Assembly (NCBI GenBank): GCA_963281155.1
Contig: CAUJLY010000001.1
Location: 1,550,001-1,614,000, forward strand
Direction of reading: 5' to 3'
Length of the DNA: 64,000 nt
Source: Rhabditophanes sp. KR3021
Lineage: Eukaryota; Nematoda; Chromadorea; Rhabditida; Alloionematidae
Part shown: piece by piece, positions 14,201 through 26,653 of the stretch
Position numbering within the stretch: the first letter of the stretch is position 1
Layout: each line of letters starts with the position of its first letter
Program-made: the position numbers and the translations under genes
The notes under the pieces: generated by a model
Databases searched by the model: none
What the model was told of the DNA's origin: nothing
Seen by the model: only the letters and a program-made list of their open reading frames with translations

Positions 14201-15941
14201 TCAAAGCTTTTGAGAATATATCTGAAGTGATCTTCTCCCAAGCTAAAATCTCACTTGCCATTGAACGACCCGTTTCTTGTTCGATTTTTTTGTACTGATT
14301 CATCTTGTCTTTGTATTCAGCTAACATTTCCATTTGACGGGGAGTTACTGTCACGGATAGAGAATTATCAGGAATAACCGTCTTTGGTTTGGGAGCTACA
14401 TTTTGAACTACATTTAGGCCTATATTTTGGGCTGCATTTGAACCTGTATTTTGAACTGCATTCTTATTCTGACCCGCAACTCTTCCCTTTTTCTTCAATT
14501 GAGGTTGTGGAGTAACAAGTTGCTGCTGAACCTCAACACTTTTTCTTTTCAAATTGCCATTAACATACCTGGTCTGTTGAACCATACTCCCACCACTTTG
14601 CTGAATGACCTGCACCAACTGGGGCTGTTGCTGGAATCCTTCTAGCTGATTCATCGTCACATACTGAACCTGCTGATTACTAGCCAATCTGAAAGGCTGC
14701 TGTCCATTACTATTTCCATTACTCTGAATGAAATTAGGTGAAGCTACCACGTAACCTGCTGATGTTTGTTGGCCGTTGAGGATAATAGCTTGCTGGGAAA
14801 TTCCGTCAGCTCCCCTGACCATTGTAGTTCGAGCAGTGTTTTGGCCATTGATGTTGATAACGTTCATTGGTTGTTGTTGGAGTAAAGCTTGCTGCGAGTC
14901 GTCGAAATATACTACTTGAGTCATATTCTCGATGTTGAAACCATCGTTGGAGTTGATGTTCACGTAGGAGGCTTCATTGGCAAAGTTGTTGGTGGTTCTG
15001 ATGACTTGGACATTATTTAGATTTTCTTGTGCAAATGATTCGGCTGCATTAATGTTATTAGTAAAGTTATTAGAGCCCTGACTCATTGCAAATTGTTCAT
15101 TAAAGTTTTGACTTGTAAATTGAGGATTGTTACTTCCCGGACCTTGGATCGTCACAAATTGTTGATTACTATTACTTCCCGGACCTTGACTGACAAAGGT
15201 TTGTTGTCGCTGTTCAAAATTAGCATTATTTGATTTAGGTTTTTGATTGAACCCATTCGAATCATTACTACCAAACGAAATATTATTGTCACTCTTATAC
15301 CCTCCAAACGATGTATTATCATTATAAGTTTGAGATCCTTGAATAAATAACGTGCCATTATCAATTTGTTGCCCATACGTTTGCACAAGCATTCCTGTTG
15401 AATTCAAATTTTGCTGAGTCTCATTAAATGGAGTAGCTACTACCGGTTGTTGATTTGAAGTAAAATTTGTCGACGAGGGCACATTACTTTCCAATGCATA
15501 TTGTTCTTGACTGAAATCTTGTGCAAGAAAAGACCCATTAGATTGGGTTGAATATGTCTGACCAGTCCACTGATTATTTCCATCATCAACTTGTTGGTAA
15601 GCAGTATTTTCAAAATCAAATTCATCTGTTGTATTAAATATTTGCTGCTGCGAGAAAGAAGCTGTGGTACCTGCATTTTGCTGTCCGAAATTGAGATTTA
15701 TCTCTGGCTCTAACAAATTTTCAGTTGGCTCCATGAAATCATCGTGGGACTGACTTGGCTGCGATACCGGATTCGATTCTGCGCAATTTATGTCTTGATT
15801 CTGGTAATAATTATAAGTTGGGTCTTGCAATGAATTTAATGTACTTTCTAGGTCCATCAAGATAGAATCTTCCATCATGATGGATGCATCATCCCTAAAT
15901 TAATATTTTAATAAATAAACTAATTGATTTTGAACTTACAT
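11262..15941 (-). CDS. GLTSCR1/BICRA-like SWI/SNF (ncBAF) subunit
   Basis: One large exon (11262-15894) encodes about 1540 residues. The first 440 or so are a low-complexity Gln/Asn/Ser-rich, prion-like region. A central segment near residues 760-865 (STPFANKEDAFKRLICYSVY and following) matches the GLTSCR1 conserved region of BICRA/BICRAL (PFxxxEDAxxRLLxYxVY, then a helical segment). That domain defines the non-canonical BAF remodelling complex. The C-terminal third is Lys/Glu/Pro rich with tandem repeats. Codons reading MDDASIMM can be made by joining AT at 15940-15941, next to a GTAAGT donor, to the G at 15894 after a TTTAG acceptor, so the start codon would be split by a 45-nt intron. Otherwise translation begins at the in-frame ATG at 15878. 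Family assignment rests on the domain; the rest is species-specific. Confidence 0.78.
11640..11960 (-). repeat. 48-bp in-frame tandem repeat (about 6-7 copies)
   Basis: A 48-bp unit encodes 16 residues of the form IPEIEKTKLPSIKIKP. The two central copies are essentially identical and the outer copies diverge. The array lies in the C-terminal region of the BICRA-like gene, and the unit length keeps the reading frame. Confidence 0.85.
12830..12965 (-). repeat. 30-bp in-frame tandem repeat (4-5 copies)
   Basis: A 30-bp unit encodes QPSTFIPSVV-like decapeptides in the BICRA-like protein. The copies differ by a few substitutions, so the array is likely to vary in length between individuals. Confidence 0.75.
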
Positions 15942-18900
15942 TATAACTGTATTTTGAGTAAATGCTTATTTTGATTATATAAACAATCAAGCAAAATAAA
16001 ATAAAGGGGTATAAACGAATATATAGAATGAGAAAGAACTCTTGTAATATAGTGAACTTCTAACTGAAAATAGTTGAGAATTAACGATTGGGCGCACAAT
16101 TTTTTACACCAAATAGAGTCATATACAAAAATTAGGATCAATTAAAGTGCGATATACGTTTAAGAATCAAACAATATCTTGAGTTTTATATGTGATGGTT
16201 AATCTATTTAAGACAAGCTAACAGATTAAAATACTTATAAAATGCTAATATTGAATACCTACAAAAAATAGATTAAAACGGCATTTTGGTCAATCAAAGA
16301 ACTATGTTAGTGTGGTTAATCTTACCACGCGTCAACTGGACTAGACAATATATCTATTTAAATCTATATACAACTGCATAAAGTTTTGTAGTAAGTAGTA
16401 AAAAACTTTCTCAGACTAAGAGTTATCCCAGCCGGGTCTGAACGCCACTTCTATTTTGGAACATACTAACTACATATACTTGTTGTATAAAGGAATTAAA
16501 TGGTCCAAATAGTATAATTAAATATTTCTAATAGTCTTAACAAAACTAATTTAACCAAAAAGAGCTTTGTTTTGTTGGTATCTACAGAACTATCAATAGA
16601 TAAATTATGATTAAATTTACGCAAACTTATAATAATAAATTCAGTCAGATTGCATGTGATAATTAATTAATTACTGACAAAAAGATAAAAACTTGTGTGT
16701 TGATATCAAAAGTAACTTCTTCTACTAACATATTTTAGTAATTCATCAACAACCATTAAAATATACATTATTAGTTGTCAAATATCAATAACAAAAAAAG
16801 GTGAATATGTATATAGGGATGAACTTTTGGAGATAGGTAAAAATGAAGTTCATTGCATTATTATTTTTTTATAAAAACATCATCTATTTTTCAAAATAAT
16901 AACAACGTATAAATATCGGAACTCAAATTAATAAAAAATTTGTTTTGGGGATATCTTCTTTTTTGAATAACATGTGTTTTTAAATATCAGATAAATATAT
17001 ACTTACAAATTGAAAAAAGATTGCCGTTTATTAAGATGGATGGGGGCAAAAAAGAAGGGAGATAAATGAAATGTCAAAGATTATGAGAACAAAAACATGC
17101 TTTACTATTGTGAAAAGACTGTACTAGTTAGTGGATATATAGTTGCGACATCAAGTGTAAAGATTGGGATTTATATGTGAGTTAGTTATAAATATGTGAG
17201 TGTCGTTTACCAAATTAAATGTGCCTTTTTCTTCTTTTTTGGAATATGTTATTTGAAAGGTATGTAAGAGTGTGTGAACTCGCTCTATTGCGGACATATT
17301 TTCTAATATAACTTTTGACGCCAATAACAAATAGATGATATGGTTAAAGTTTTGAAGATATCCTTGCGAACGCAACTAATAACAAATTTATTATTATCCA
17401 ACATTCATTAAATTAATTATGATTGGCCTAGACATAATAAACAAAGTTTAGGTTGTTCAGGAGGTTTGTTAGTTAAAGTTGGATGTTTTTATCTTTTTCG
17501 AGTAAATTATTTCTTAATTATCAAATCTTTATTTACATTCATAAATAAATTTTTTTATCTATAATTAATTTAATATTCGACTTGACACTAATGACTGCTA
17601 ATCGAAAAAACAAATTTGCATTCTAATTATATAATTTACTGCACAAATCATACTAACCAAAACGTCCATCCCCAATAACCACATACATACCCACAAATAC
17701 ATACTAATCTTAAAAAGAGGACGGATTTTTTGTTATTAGTCTCATACCCAAAAAATATAAAATTCAATAGTTTGTGGTGTGGGCAAAGGCAATTAAAAAA
17801 AGAGGCGTTTTCTATCAAGGATGGATTAAATAAATATATATAGAAGAGAAGGAACATTTATATAAGTTTGTCTTTATGTGATGGATAGATATATGTATAT
17901 TCATTTAAAGTATTCTATCTCTCTTCTTTCAGGGTAACTGACAAACTTTACTCTTTTTACATTTTTTACTATTCGGTAAGATTACGTTTTTTGGCTATTT
18001 TAAATGTTATTTCTATATTTTATTCCCCAAGTACATGTCACCTTTAAAAGTGATAAGTTCAAACAAAATTTATAAATTAGTTAGAATAAAAAAAGTCCGG
18101 GGTAGTACTGATAAAGAGGAGAAGTGTAAAAATATTGGTCTAACTAATTGTTATAATCATATAGGTGTAATCAATTTTGCTTGTGATTAAGAATGTATAC
18201 ATATAAATCTTTACACTATTGAATAGGTCTTCGTCATTACCATGTTGTATGACACACAGAATTGTAATACACTAAAAAAAGTCTTTTTACTGCCAGTAGT
18301 TTGTCATCTAGTGTTTTGTCATCTATTCGTTTTTGTTGGTGATGTCGTCACTTTACATCATCATAGAGCCGCGCCATTACACCACTATTAAATGATGGTG
18401 AAGCGGTAAATAAATGTATCCATACCAATTTCCCTTATACTAAATAAAAAACAAAATATATGTGTCGTATAAACGTGGTGTGGTAAGAGGAGGTGAAGAT
18501 TAAGAATATTTATATACAATTAGACCGTTTCCTCTGTCTCTTACAAAAAATTAAGACATATTTGATGTAATTGTGTTGAAATATTTTTATTGTAAAATAG
18601 AGAACATAATAAATAATACATACACTTTATGAGATGGAATGTTGTTGATGTGAATCAGAAAACATATAGTTTATGGAAATGTTTAAAAGTGACAAAAAGT
18701 ACTGGTGATATCTATTTAATAGATAACAACACAATAATATCCTATCCAGAACTATTTTGATAACTTCTTAGAAAAACAAAAAATTAAATATGAACCAATA
18801 CCGAAAGAGTATTTATGTAAATGCTTTCTATTATTTACCAAACAAGAAATAAGTTTACGTAGAGGATATAAAATAATAGATAGTTATAAAGGAAACATCT

Positions 18901-20364
18901 AATGGTTTAGGTTGATATGCCGTACAATCATACGTAAATAATAATAAAAATATGTAATAGAATTTGTACGAATAATATGTATTATATCTAAATATTTGCC
19001 TCGATGCGACGGTGTCAAAAGACGACATAAATTTTTTAACTTTTCTATTATATCATCTTCGTCAGTCACATTTTTTGTCTAAAAAAGTTATAAATGTAAG
19101 ATGCTTTTTCCCAAAATTACGGAAGTGAATTGCGTTATGGTGAGGAACACTGAACATATATTGTCTTGATCTCTCTATACTACATCCCAACACCATCTAA
19201 CCAAATAAAGAAAAGTGCACAGACAATAAAGTATGTACACATGTAGTTCCAATAAATATTCAGAAATAATTTCATGTTGTTTCAAAAATTAATTAATTCA
19301 CACCACTGATGCTTCCTTTTATATACTACTTTTATTAATATAGAAAAAATAGTATAACATCGTGGGAAAACGGTGAACCTAAATAGTACATTTACACATT
19401 TTATTTATATGGCAAAAGACACTACACTTAATTTGCTTAATTTATAGTTATATCATGTCGCTGATTAAATTAATTTGGCTGAATACTATTTTTGATGTCT
19501 ATTTAATAATTAATAAAGTGATGGAAGTAAAGAGGAATAAGAACAAAATTCATTATTATTTTGAAATTGGTTTTTTGGAATATTTTTTGGTGGAAGATGC
19601 ACTCTTTAGAAAAAGAGCAGTAAACTAAATTGGGTCGTAAATGTGGGAAGCATTTATTCCATTTTGATATATCCACACTAAAGTATAGTGTTACATAATA
19701 GTCATACAAAAAGAAGACACAAAGCCAATTAGGTTTTTGGTTTGGTATAAAGTTGATTTATGTTTGATTTGGAGATATACAATGTTGTGTGCTTATTATT
19801 ACGAGCAGCAACTTTAATTTAGTATATTATGAATAAATACTTGCTTCAATTTGCATTATCATCAACAAATGATTAGATTGGTGTGTATTATTTGGAACCA
19901 ATAAAAAGTAATGAAGATAGTAATAAAATAATACACTTGTATCAAAACACAAAATAAATATGTCTATATCTGACTTTATTATAAAAAAGTTTATGCCGAG
20001 TATGACGTCAAGTACTTAAGATGCACTAGACTTCAACAGCACACATATTAAAGTCCTTTTAACACAATTTAAACCGTAATTGAAAGTCCCTGAATTTTAA
20101 TTGAAGAAAATAGATACCAAAATATGCAATTACTTATTTGCTCTTTGGATGAATTATTATTTATGACTAGGAACCAACAATCAATTAAAAAATATATAAT
20201 TAGATTGAATATTTCTTTCAATATTTTATAATCAACTGACTGGTGACTTTTCGAAACAAGGAATAAACTTATTACCAACCACAATCATCTATAAAGTACC
20301 TTCAATATCATAGTCATTTTTTATCCTATAAAAACACCTACTCTTGACGACCCCCAAAAAAGCA
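15942..20364. other. 4.4 kb divergent intergenic region
   Basis: This lies between the 5' end of the leftward BICRA-like gene and the rightward holocarboxylase synthetase gene, so it should contain both promoters. It is AT-rich with scattered short open frames that lack coding character. A TATAAAA at 20327-20333 lies 32 nt before the synthetase ATG. No RNA gene or mobile element was recognised. Confidence 0.5.
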
Positions 20365-22083
20365 ATGATCTCACCTTGCCGACAACTCAAGCAAACTTCC
20401 TTTTTATTTTGGTACATTCATCACAATTATGATATCGATCAGCTCTGTTTTCTACACAGTCAAGGTGATTTGAATCTTGCACATCATTACAAAAGCAAAG
20501 CTTTTCTACGTGGAACCTCCTCATTTCCATTTGCCATCAATTTAAGTCGGGTTAAGGAGGAGAAACACAATCTATTTAAGAGGGATTTGGTTGAAGGCAA
20601 ATCATTATTTGATATTTCTCGCCAGCACACTATGGCTTGCTCTTATACTCAAAACAAGGCTTTCAAGCCACCCACTGTATTAGTCTATTGTGGTGATGGG
20701 GGGAGTAAGGAATGTGGTAGTAAGTTCCAGGAGTTTACCAAAACTTTGAAGGATGGCGTTCCAGAGGATGTATGCACGACAGTTTTGCTCTCGAACAACA
20801 CTCTGAATAAAGGCAATTGGCTTTCGAATGAGAATGAATGTCTAGTCGTTTATGGGAATGATGGTTTGGATGAGAAGGGATTGAAGCAATTGGAGGCTTT
20901 TAGAGTTCAAGGTGGAAAAGTCTTAACGATTGGTGAAGACAATGGAAACGTTTCAAAAGACGACATTTACCCTGACGCCAAGGCTGCTACCAAAAAAATC
21001 ATGGATATTTTGAATGTCACTGAATTGGACGCAAAACGTAAGGAGGTCCATGATCTCACTCGCTGCAATCTACTATTCAAAAAAGATATTGATGTTATCG
21101 ATGTTGCCGGACTAGAGTATAATGTCTTAATCGGGCAAAGTCCAAAGATAATATACAAAAAGATGAAAATGATGGAGACGGATGATATGCCCGAATCAAC
21201 GGGAGAAACCGTTGTCGTCAAGGTGGGAAGAAGAGACCAAGTCAAATGTGATGACTTTGACCATGAGGCTTACTTCAATCATCTCAAAACGGATGCCATC
21301 GGACACTCCTTGATGCATACTGATGTTTGCACTTCGACTATGGATCTCACCACTTCTTTCATCAGAGGCCTTCATGACAACAAAAAACCGGTGACAGTTG
21401 TAGCTAACTATCAAACTAAAGGAGTTGGCAGATCTGGAAATCAATGGCTTTCTCCAAAGGGATGTTGCATGTTTTCGTTCTCATGTAACTTGGACAAGGA
21501 TTCATATGCTGGCAAACACTTGACTTTGATGCAACACTTGCTTTCTGTATCAGTTGTTGATGCCATCAAATCACTTATTCATATGCCTGAGTTTCCTCTT
21601 CAAATTAAATGGCCAAACGACATCTATTACAACAAGCAGTTTAAAATGGGTGGAATTATTGCTAATGTAAATGATGGCGGGCATATTTTCAAACTTGTCT
21701 TTGGAGTTGGGTTGAATGTGTCAAATGATAAGCCAACTGTTTGCATCAATGAATTATTGCCTGAAGGAATGGAGAAACTTGATAAGGCTGTTATAATCGC
21801 GGAGGTTATGAATAAATTCGAGGAACATTTAAAGACTTTTGAGACTAGGGGAGTCGAGGTGTTCTATCAAACTTATTACAAGCATTGGATTCATTCTGGG
21901 GATGAAGTTCAAATCGAAGCCGAGTCTGGAAAGGTTGAAGATCGCGAGAAATGTGTCATCAAAGGTCTAGGTGAACACGGCTACCTTAGAGTGATGAATC
22001 TTCAAACAAAGAAGATCTTCGATGTCTCTGATGATGGGAATTCATTTGATATGCTCAAAGGCTTGATCAGAACTAAGTTTTAA
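20365..22083 (+). CDS. Holocarboxylase synthetase (biotin-protein ligase)
   Basis: This enzyme activates biotin as biotinyl-5'-AMP and attaches it to a lysine in carboxylases (pyruvate, propionyl-CoA, methylcrotonyl-CoA and acetyl-CoA carboxylase). A single open frame of 572 residues has the eukaryotic layout. A glutamine-amidotransferase-like N-terminal domain (VLVYCGDGGSKE and following) is followed by the BPL/LplA catalytic domain. The nucleotide-binding loop GVGRSGNQW is near residue 353 and KWPNDIYYN, with the catalytic lysine, near residue 415. A small C-terminal domain ends the protein. The start is the first ATG after a TATA box only 32 nt upstream, implying a very short leader. An upstream in-frame TTG was rejected. 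Unlike its neighbours the gene has no intron in the coding region. Confidence 0.95.
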   Translation: MISPCRQLKQTSFLFWYIHHNYDIDQLCFLHSQGDLNLAHHYKSKAFLRGTSSFPFAINLSRVKEEKHNLFKRDLVEGKSLFDISRQHTMACSYTQNKAFKPPTVLVYCGDGGSKECGSKFQEFTKTLKDGVPEDVCTTVLLSNNTLNKGNWLSNENECLVVYGNDGLDEKGLKQLEAFRVQGGKVLTIGEDNGNVSKDDIYPDAKAATKKIMDILNVTELDAKRKEVHDLTRCNLLFKKDIDVIDVAGLEYNVLIGQSPKIIYKKMKMMETDDMPESTGETVVVKVGRRDQVKCDDFDHEAYFNHLKTDAIGHSLMHTDVCTSTMDLTTSFIRGLHDNKKPVTVVANYQTKGVGRSGNQWLSPKGCCMFSFSCNLDKDSYAGKHLTLMQHLLSVSVVDAIKSLIHMPEFPLQIKWPNDIYYNKQFKMGGIIANVNDGGHIFKLVFGVGLNVSNDKPTVCINELLPEGMEKLDKAVIIAEVMNKFEEHLKTFETRGVEVFYQTYYKHWIHSGDEVQIEAESGKVEDREKCVIKGLGEHGYLRVMNLQTKKIFDVSDDGNSFDMLKGLIRTKF

Positions 22084-22589
22084 GATGTTTTATAGAATAC
22101 ATTTTATTTATTTCTAAGAATTCTTTGTATCATATTCACCTGTATCATTTATTACCTTATAAAATAAATTTATCACTAAGCTTTGTTGTTTTAAATTCAA
22201 ATTTGCTACATAACTTTTTTTGTTTTAAATTCAAATTCGGTTTTGGAAACGTGGTCTATTTTTGTCGCGTCAAGATGAATCCCAATTTTTGAGACATTCC
22301 TACTGCTGGGAGAGACACACAGAACGAGAGCTCATTTCGTCATCTCTTATAATGTGAAATTTAGTTAAAAATGTTCAATAAATATTTATCATAGTTACCT
22401 TCTCTTGCTTTTGATCTTTGTTATAGAATAACATCAATACAATTTGTTTTTTCCACACTAATAGTAACTAAATTTGAGTTGTTTAAAAAAAGAGAAAGCT
22501 TACGTGTCGTTTTGAATGTGCCCATAAATGTTCTTTCATCCCCGAGTATACTAACTTTATCCCATTCTAGATCGAAACAACTCACAACC
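22084..22589. other. Intergenic: HCS 3' flank and cytochrome c promoter
   Basis: The stretch has a 19-nt direct repeat of a TTTTAAATTCAAATT-like sequence around 22186-22240. Near 22570 a CCCATTCTAG acceptor precedes the cytochrome c ATG by about 20 nt, suggesting either trans-splicing or a 5' UTR intron. Confidence 0.45.
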
Positions 22590-22922
22590 ATGTCATTGTC
22601 TGAAGGAGATTACGAGAAAGGAAAGAAAGTGTTCAAGGCAAGATGCCTCCAATGCCACGTCGTAGACTCCCAAGCTACCAAGACCGGACCAACTCTGAAC
22701 GGAATCATGGGCCGCAAATCCGGAACTGTCGCAGGATACGACTACTCAGCCGCCAACAAGAATAAGGGAGTGACCTGGACTAGAGAAACCTTGTTCGAAT
22801 ATCTCTTGAACCCCAAAAAATACATTCCTGGAACCAAGATGGTCTTTGCCGGTCTCAAGAAAGCTGATGAAAGATCTGATCTTATCAAATATATCGAAGT
22901 CGAGTCTGCCAAGACTGCTTAA
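22590..22922 (+). CDS. Cytochrome c, somatic
   Basis: This is the mobile electron carrier between complexes III and IV in the mitochondrial intermembrane space, also relevant to apoptosis. The 110-residue intronless frame has the haem attachment motif CLQCH at residues 19-23, the GPTLNG and GYDYSAANK blocks, and the YIPGTKMVF segment carrying the axial Met at about residue 84. The ATG chosen gives the usual short N-terminus ([16 protein letters not shown]). The frame is open for another 37 codons upstream, but that part crosses a probable splice acceptor and has no family match. Codon use is biased to C-ending codons, as in highly expressed genes. Confidence 0.97.
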   Translation: MSLSEGDYEKGKKVFKARCLQCHVVDSQATKTGPTLNGIMGRKSGTVAGYDYSAANKNKGVTWTRETLFEYLLNPKKYIPGTKMVFAGLKKADERSDLIKYIEVESAKTA

Positions 22923-23402
22923 GATCTCTTTGGTTACAGTCAATCAGCTCTTTCAATCTGGTGGTCTAATCATCTTTCTCTAGTTAGGAGTACTTTCTAA
23001 TAAATTTTATGGAATTTCAATAGTGTATTATTTTATGGATGTGAAATAATAAAAGATTTATATACTGATTTTGTTTAAATATTGTATCAAGTTTGACTTA
23101 AAATATTGCATCGACTCCGATAGTACAGAGAAGACGTCATTTTAAAGTATTCCGAAATTATTTGTATGTTCTTTGCTTTCGTAAGTAGGTAAAGACGTCA
23201 ACCATTCTTCTTTTATTTTTAATGGAATGATTGTTTGAAGGGGTGAGGGGTTACTTCCGATTACATTGATTCAACTTCACCCTTGACATGTCTCTGTATG
23301 ACTCTCACTACATTTTCAATTGGAAGGACGTATATAAACATCAAAAAGAAGAACAGAGATATTTTAAAATATTTTGTGTTATTGTACGTATTAAACTAAA
23401 AG
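22923..23402. other. Intergenic between cytochrome c and the ZNF593-like gene
   Basis: An AATAAA near 22999 fits the cytochrome c polyadenylation signal. A TATATAAA lies near 23330, about 70 nt before the next ATG. Nothing else was seen. Confidence 0.45.
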
Positions 23403-23804
23403 ATGCCTTCCAAACATACTCTTCAAAACAAGCAACGTAAGCGTAAAAATTTAGATGACGATCAGATCCAAGAAAATTTGCTGCCTGAAAAGAGAGAAAA
23501 GTTAGAAAATCAACCGTTTGATGAGGATTTACCTGGTGGGGGGCAGTTTTATTGTGTTTCATGCGATAGACATTTGGCTTCCGAGAAGGATAGAGTCAAT
23601 CATAAGAAGGGAAAATGTAAGTTATAATTGTTTGGATTACTTTTTATGGTTTTAGCGCATAAGCAAAAGGTTAAGGAACTAGCTAAAGGACCTGCGTTTA
23701 CTGTTAAAGAAGCTGAGATGGCTGGAGGTTTAGGTGGTTATGAAGAGTTGAAGGTTGAAGTTAAGGTTGTGGGTATGGAAACTAGCGTGAAAGCAACTAA
23801 GTAA
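23403..23804 (+). CDS. ZNF593/Bud20-like C2H2 zinc-finger protein
   Basis: Exons 23403-23616 and 23656-23804, with a 39-nt intron, give 120 residues. A basic N-terminus (KHTLQNKQRKRK) leads to an acidic linker. The GGGQFYC..C..H....H finger near residues 47-75 is completed across the splice (KGK|SHKQKVKEL). A tail with KEAEMAGGLG corresponds to the AEEAAGMG element of ZNF593. Family members (yeast Bud20) are shuttling pre-60S ribosome export factors. The family call is firm; the ribosomal role is inferred from homology. Confidence 0.88.
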
Positions 23805-24268
23805 TTCAACTTTTCTATTTGTTTGTTTTTAATTGTTAATTTGATCTGTTTTATTTTTGTTATCAATAAAAGATTGTTCAGTCCGGTCAATTTGATTTTC
23901 AACCACAATGATAACTAATGCAATAACGAATTGGTTACAGGTTAATATAAATATTTTAATTACAAAGTGATAAGGAGAATATGCTATCAACTTATATCAA
24001 CCCTTTGATCAGTGCATTAGTTTAATGTTATTTATCGTTAAAGATTGGGATGACATAATTCAGGTACAAGCGATTACAACATCACATGTCTTTTGACATA
24101 ACTTTCTGATTATTCGGATGTTTTTTTGCTTTCGGTTGCAAACAAACAGGCTGGTAATTTGTTTATAATATGAATAAAATAAATTTTTTGGTTATTTACA
24201 GCCACGTGGTGATTATGTGCTTTTGGATATTTAATGTTTAATCGTTGTTTTATAGATCAATACAAGAA
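23805..24268. other. Intergenic upstream of the choline/ethanolamine kinase gene
   Basis: AT-rich, with an AATAAA near 23866. A TTTTATAG acceptor at about 24255 lies 14 nt before the kinase ATG, compatible with SL trans-splicing. No gene was seen. Confidence 0.45.
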
Positions 24269-25400
24269 ATGGTTGCCACAAACAATAAGGAAATTCCTTT
24301 TTTCAACTACGAATTGCCCCTTGATGATCAGTCCAAACTAGATGAAATGGCCATCACTTTAACAGACCAAATCTTCCCTGAATGGGCATGTGAAGAGAAG
24401 AACGTATCTTACTTTACCAATGGAATAACCAATAAGATCCTGAAAGTTGAAACATCAAATGCAACCGACCAAATGCATCGTGTTATCATCAGAGTTTTTG
24501 GCAAGAATACTGAAAACTACATTGACAGAGACGAAGAATTAAAGAACTTTCTCTTATTGCATTCAGTTGGGTTGTCATCGGCTGTGTATGGTACCTTTAA
24601 GAATGGCCTAGTTGTTGGTTTTTTGCATGGGGATACTTTGAATGTGAATAGTATCAGAGATGCCGGTATCAGTAAAAAGGTGGGCAAAGCTGTTGCTAAT
24701 TTGCACCAAATTAAAGATTCAAACAATGGTAAAGAGGCTATGATCTTTGATAAGATTAAAGATTATTTCAAGATAGTTAGTTATGATTTTGGTTGTGTCA
24801 AAAAACAAAAGTGTTTTGATGATTATTTTGGGAAGATTGATTTGAAAAAGGACTTTGAAGAATTAAAGGTACTGATTAAAGAGAACCCGGATGATTTGGT
24901 CTTTTGCCATAATGATCTGCTTTGTGGGAACATTCTATTCGATCAAAAGAAAGGTAATAATCAATTTGACAACTTTTAGTTGATAACTTTATAGATGCAA
25001 TTCATTTAATCGACTATGAGTATGCGGGTGTTAACTTTCGCCTTTTTGATATCGGTAATCATTTTAACGAATGGGCAGGTGTAGATGAAGTAGATTATAG
25101 CTTATTACCGTTAAAAGATGAGAAAATGAATTTTTTAAAAAGTTACTTAGATGAGTTGTATCAAAGTGAAGATGCAAAAGAGGGAAAGATTGATGAAATG
25201 CTGACAAAATTGCCGCTTTACGAAGCTGTAAGTCATTTAATTTGTTATTTAAGTGTTTTTTGCAGGCATCTCACTACTTTTGGGCATTATGGGCAGTTGT
25301 TCAGGCTACCAATTCAGTTATAGATTTTGATTATGTCAAATATGCCGTATTAAGACATTCAATGTTCAGAAAGACTTTGAACGAATTTATTGAGAAGTGA
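24269..25400 (+). CDS. Ethanolamine/choline kinase
   Basis: The enzyme phosphorylates ethanolamine (or choline) in the first step of the CDP-ethanolamine/choline (Kennedy) pathway in the cytosol. Exons 24269-24953, 24995-25227 and 25266-25400 join in frame to 350 residues. Visible motifs are the N-lobe FTNGITNKIL, the Brenner-type catalytic loop CHNDLLCGNILFD near residue 213, and the metal-binding IDYEYAGVNFRLFDIGNHFNEW directly after intron 1. The C-terminal ASHYFWALWA..Q helix is restored across intron 2. The short GI..K N-terminus and the RLFDIGNHF context fit the ethanolamine kinase branch slightly better than choline kinase. The start is the ATG after a splice acceptor. Confidence 0.92.
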
Positions 25401-26653
25401 TTTGTAAAATAAATGTTCATGTTTCTTCAAATAACTGTATTTGTTCGTATAAGTTATTATTAATAAAGAACATTAAGAACAGAAGTTGGAATAAGTATTT
25501 ATTTGAAAGGATTATTATTTTATTTTAAATTATACATATAAATTTGATATGTCAAACATTAAAAGAAAACAAATTTTTAAGCTTCATAACTTAAAGATGA
25601 GCCAATTGTATATTATGACCAGAATCCTAAAATCAAAAAGAATGTCAAAGTTAGATTCTAGGAATGAATCACAAAGTCATTTGTGTAATCACAAGTAGTG
25701 TGAAGATCTAAGTTTTAGCCTAGACGACATTAGATGATCAAAGAATCTGTATCTTAAAATATGGAATTAAATGAACTAGCAATTTTTAAAGATATCCAAT
25801 CCGGTAAAATTCCAATAGAGTAGTATAAAGCTCTACAAATGCCTTAATTGAACTTTTACATCATATTGATATGAAAAGACTTAAACGTGTTCAAAGAGGA
25901 GCAGTGACGCTGTCATACCATTTTATAATTTCGACTTTTAAATAATGTGCATATGTAGCGATTTAAAGTAAGCATTTATTTGAAAAGATTAGATATATTA
26001 TATCGTAGATCATATTTAGATAATATGTATAGCAAGAAAGCTAAAATTAAATTAAGAAGTAGTTTTTTTAAACTATATTATTAAAAGAAGCTCTCTGATT
26101 TGATGGATGCCGAATAGTTTCACCATAAAAACACATTCTTAATTGAGCAATTTGGTGTAAGTGGGCCTTGCATGAGTTCGTTTGTTACGAAGTAATTTAG
26201 AAGCTCAAACCAATTCATCTAAAGTTAAATGAAAGGACTAATTTTCTAAACTTACATTATTATTGGTGTTTAAATAGATTGAATAAAACACAATAAATGA
26301 ATTTGTAAATTTGATCTTGCCATTTACAGCATCTATATATGCCTCAAGTAGTTTTGTTTACCTAAGCGGAAACGTTGTCAATATCTTGGCACGTTCACCA
26401 CGTATGAATTCGTTATATTCACATTTCAAATCTTCCTGAAGAACTCACAGCGAAATTAGGTAGACGTTTGCCCATATTGTTTTGGGGGTAAAACAGCATC
26501 TAAATTTGTGGTGAACATCGCATCGATTCAACTTTTAAAATTACACAACTTTGTCATCCTATATATTTTAAACTTCATTTATTTATTTCTCTCTTAAAAA
26601 CGATCTTATTTTTATCTTTTATCTCATTTTCATCTGCATTTCAGTGCAAAAAG
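25401..26653. other. Intergenic upstream of the RNR small-subunit gene
   Basis: AT-rich. A CATTTCAG acceptor at about 26636-26643 lies 10 nt before the RNR small-subunit ATG, so the leader is trans-spliced or carries a 5' intron. No coding feature was seen. Confidence 0.45.

Noticed and set aside
20344..20364. TTG start for holocarboxylase synthetase
   Set aside because: It lies only 11 nt after the TATA box, upstream of the expected transcription start. The ATG at 20365 is suitable.
22479..22589. N-terminal extension of cytochrome c
   Set aside because: The extra 37 codons cross a TTCTAG acceptor-like site and have no counterpart in the family.
23341..23562. Minus-strand frame opposite the ZNF593-like exon
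   Set aside because: It is a shadow of a spliced, conserved gene on the plus strand.
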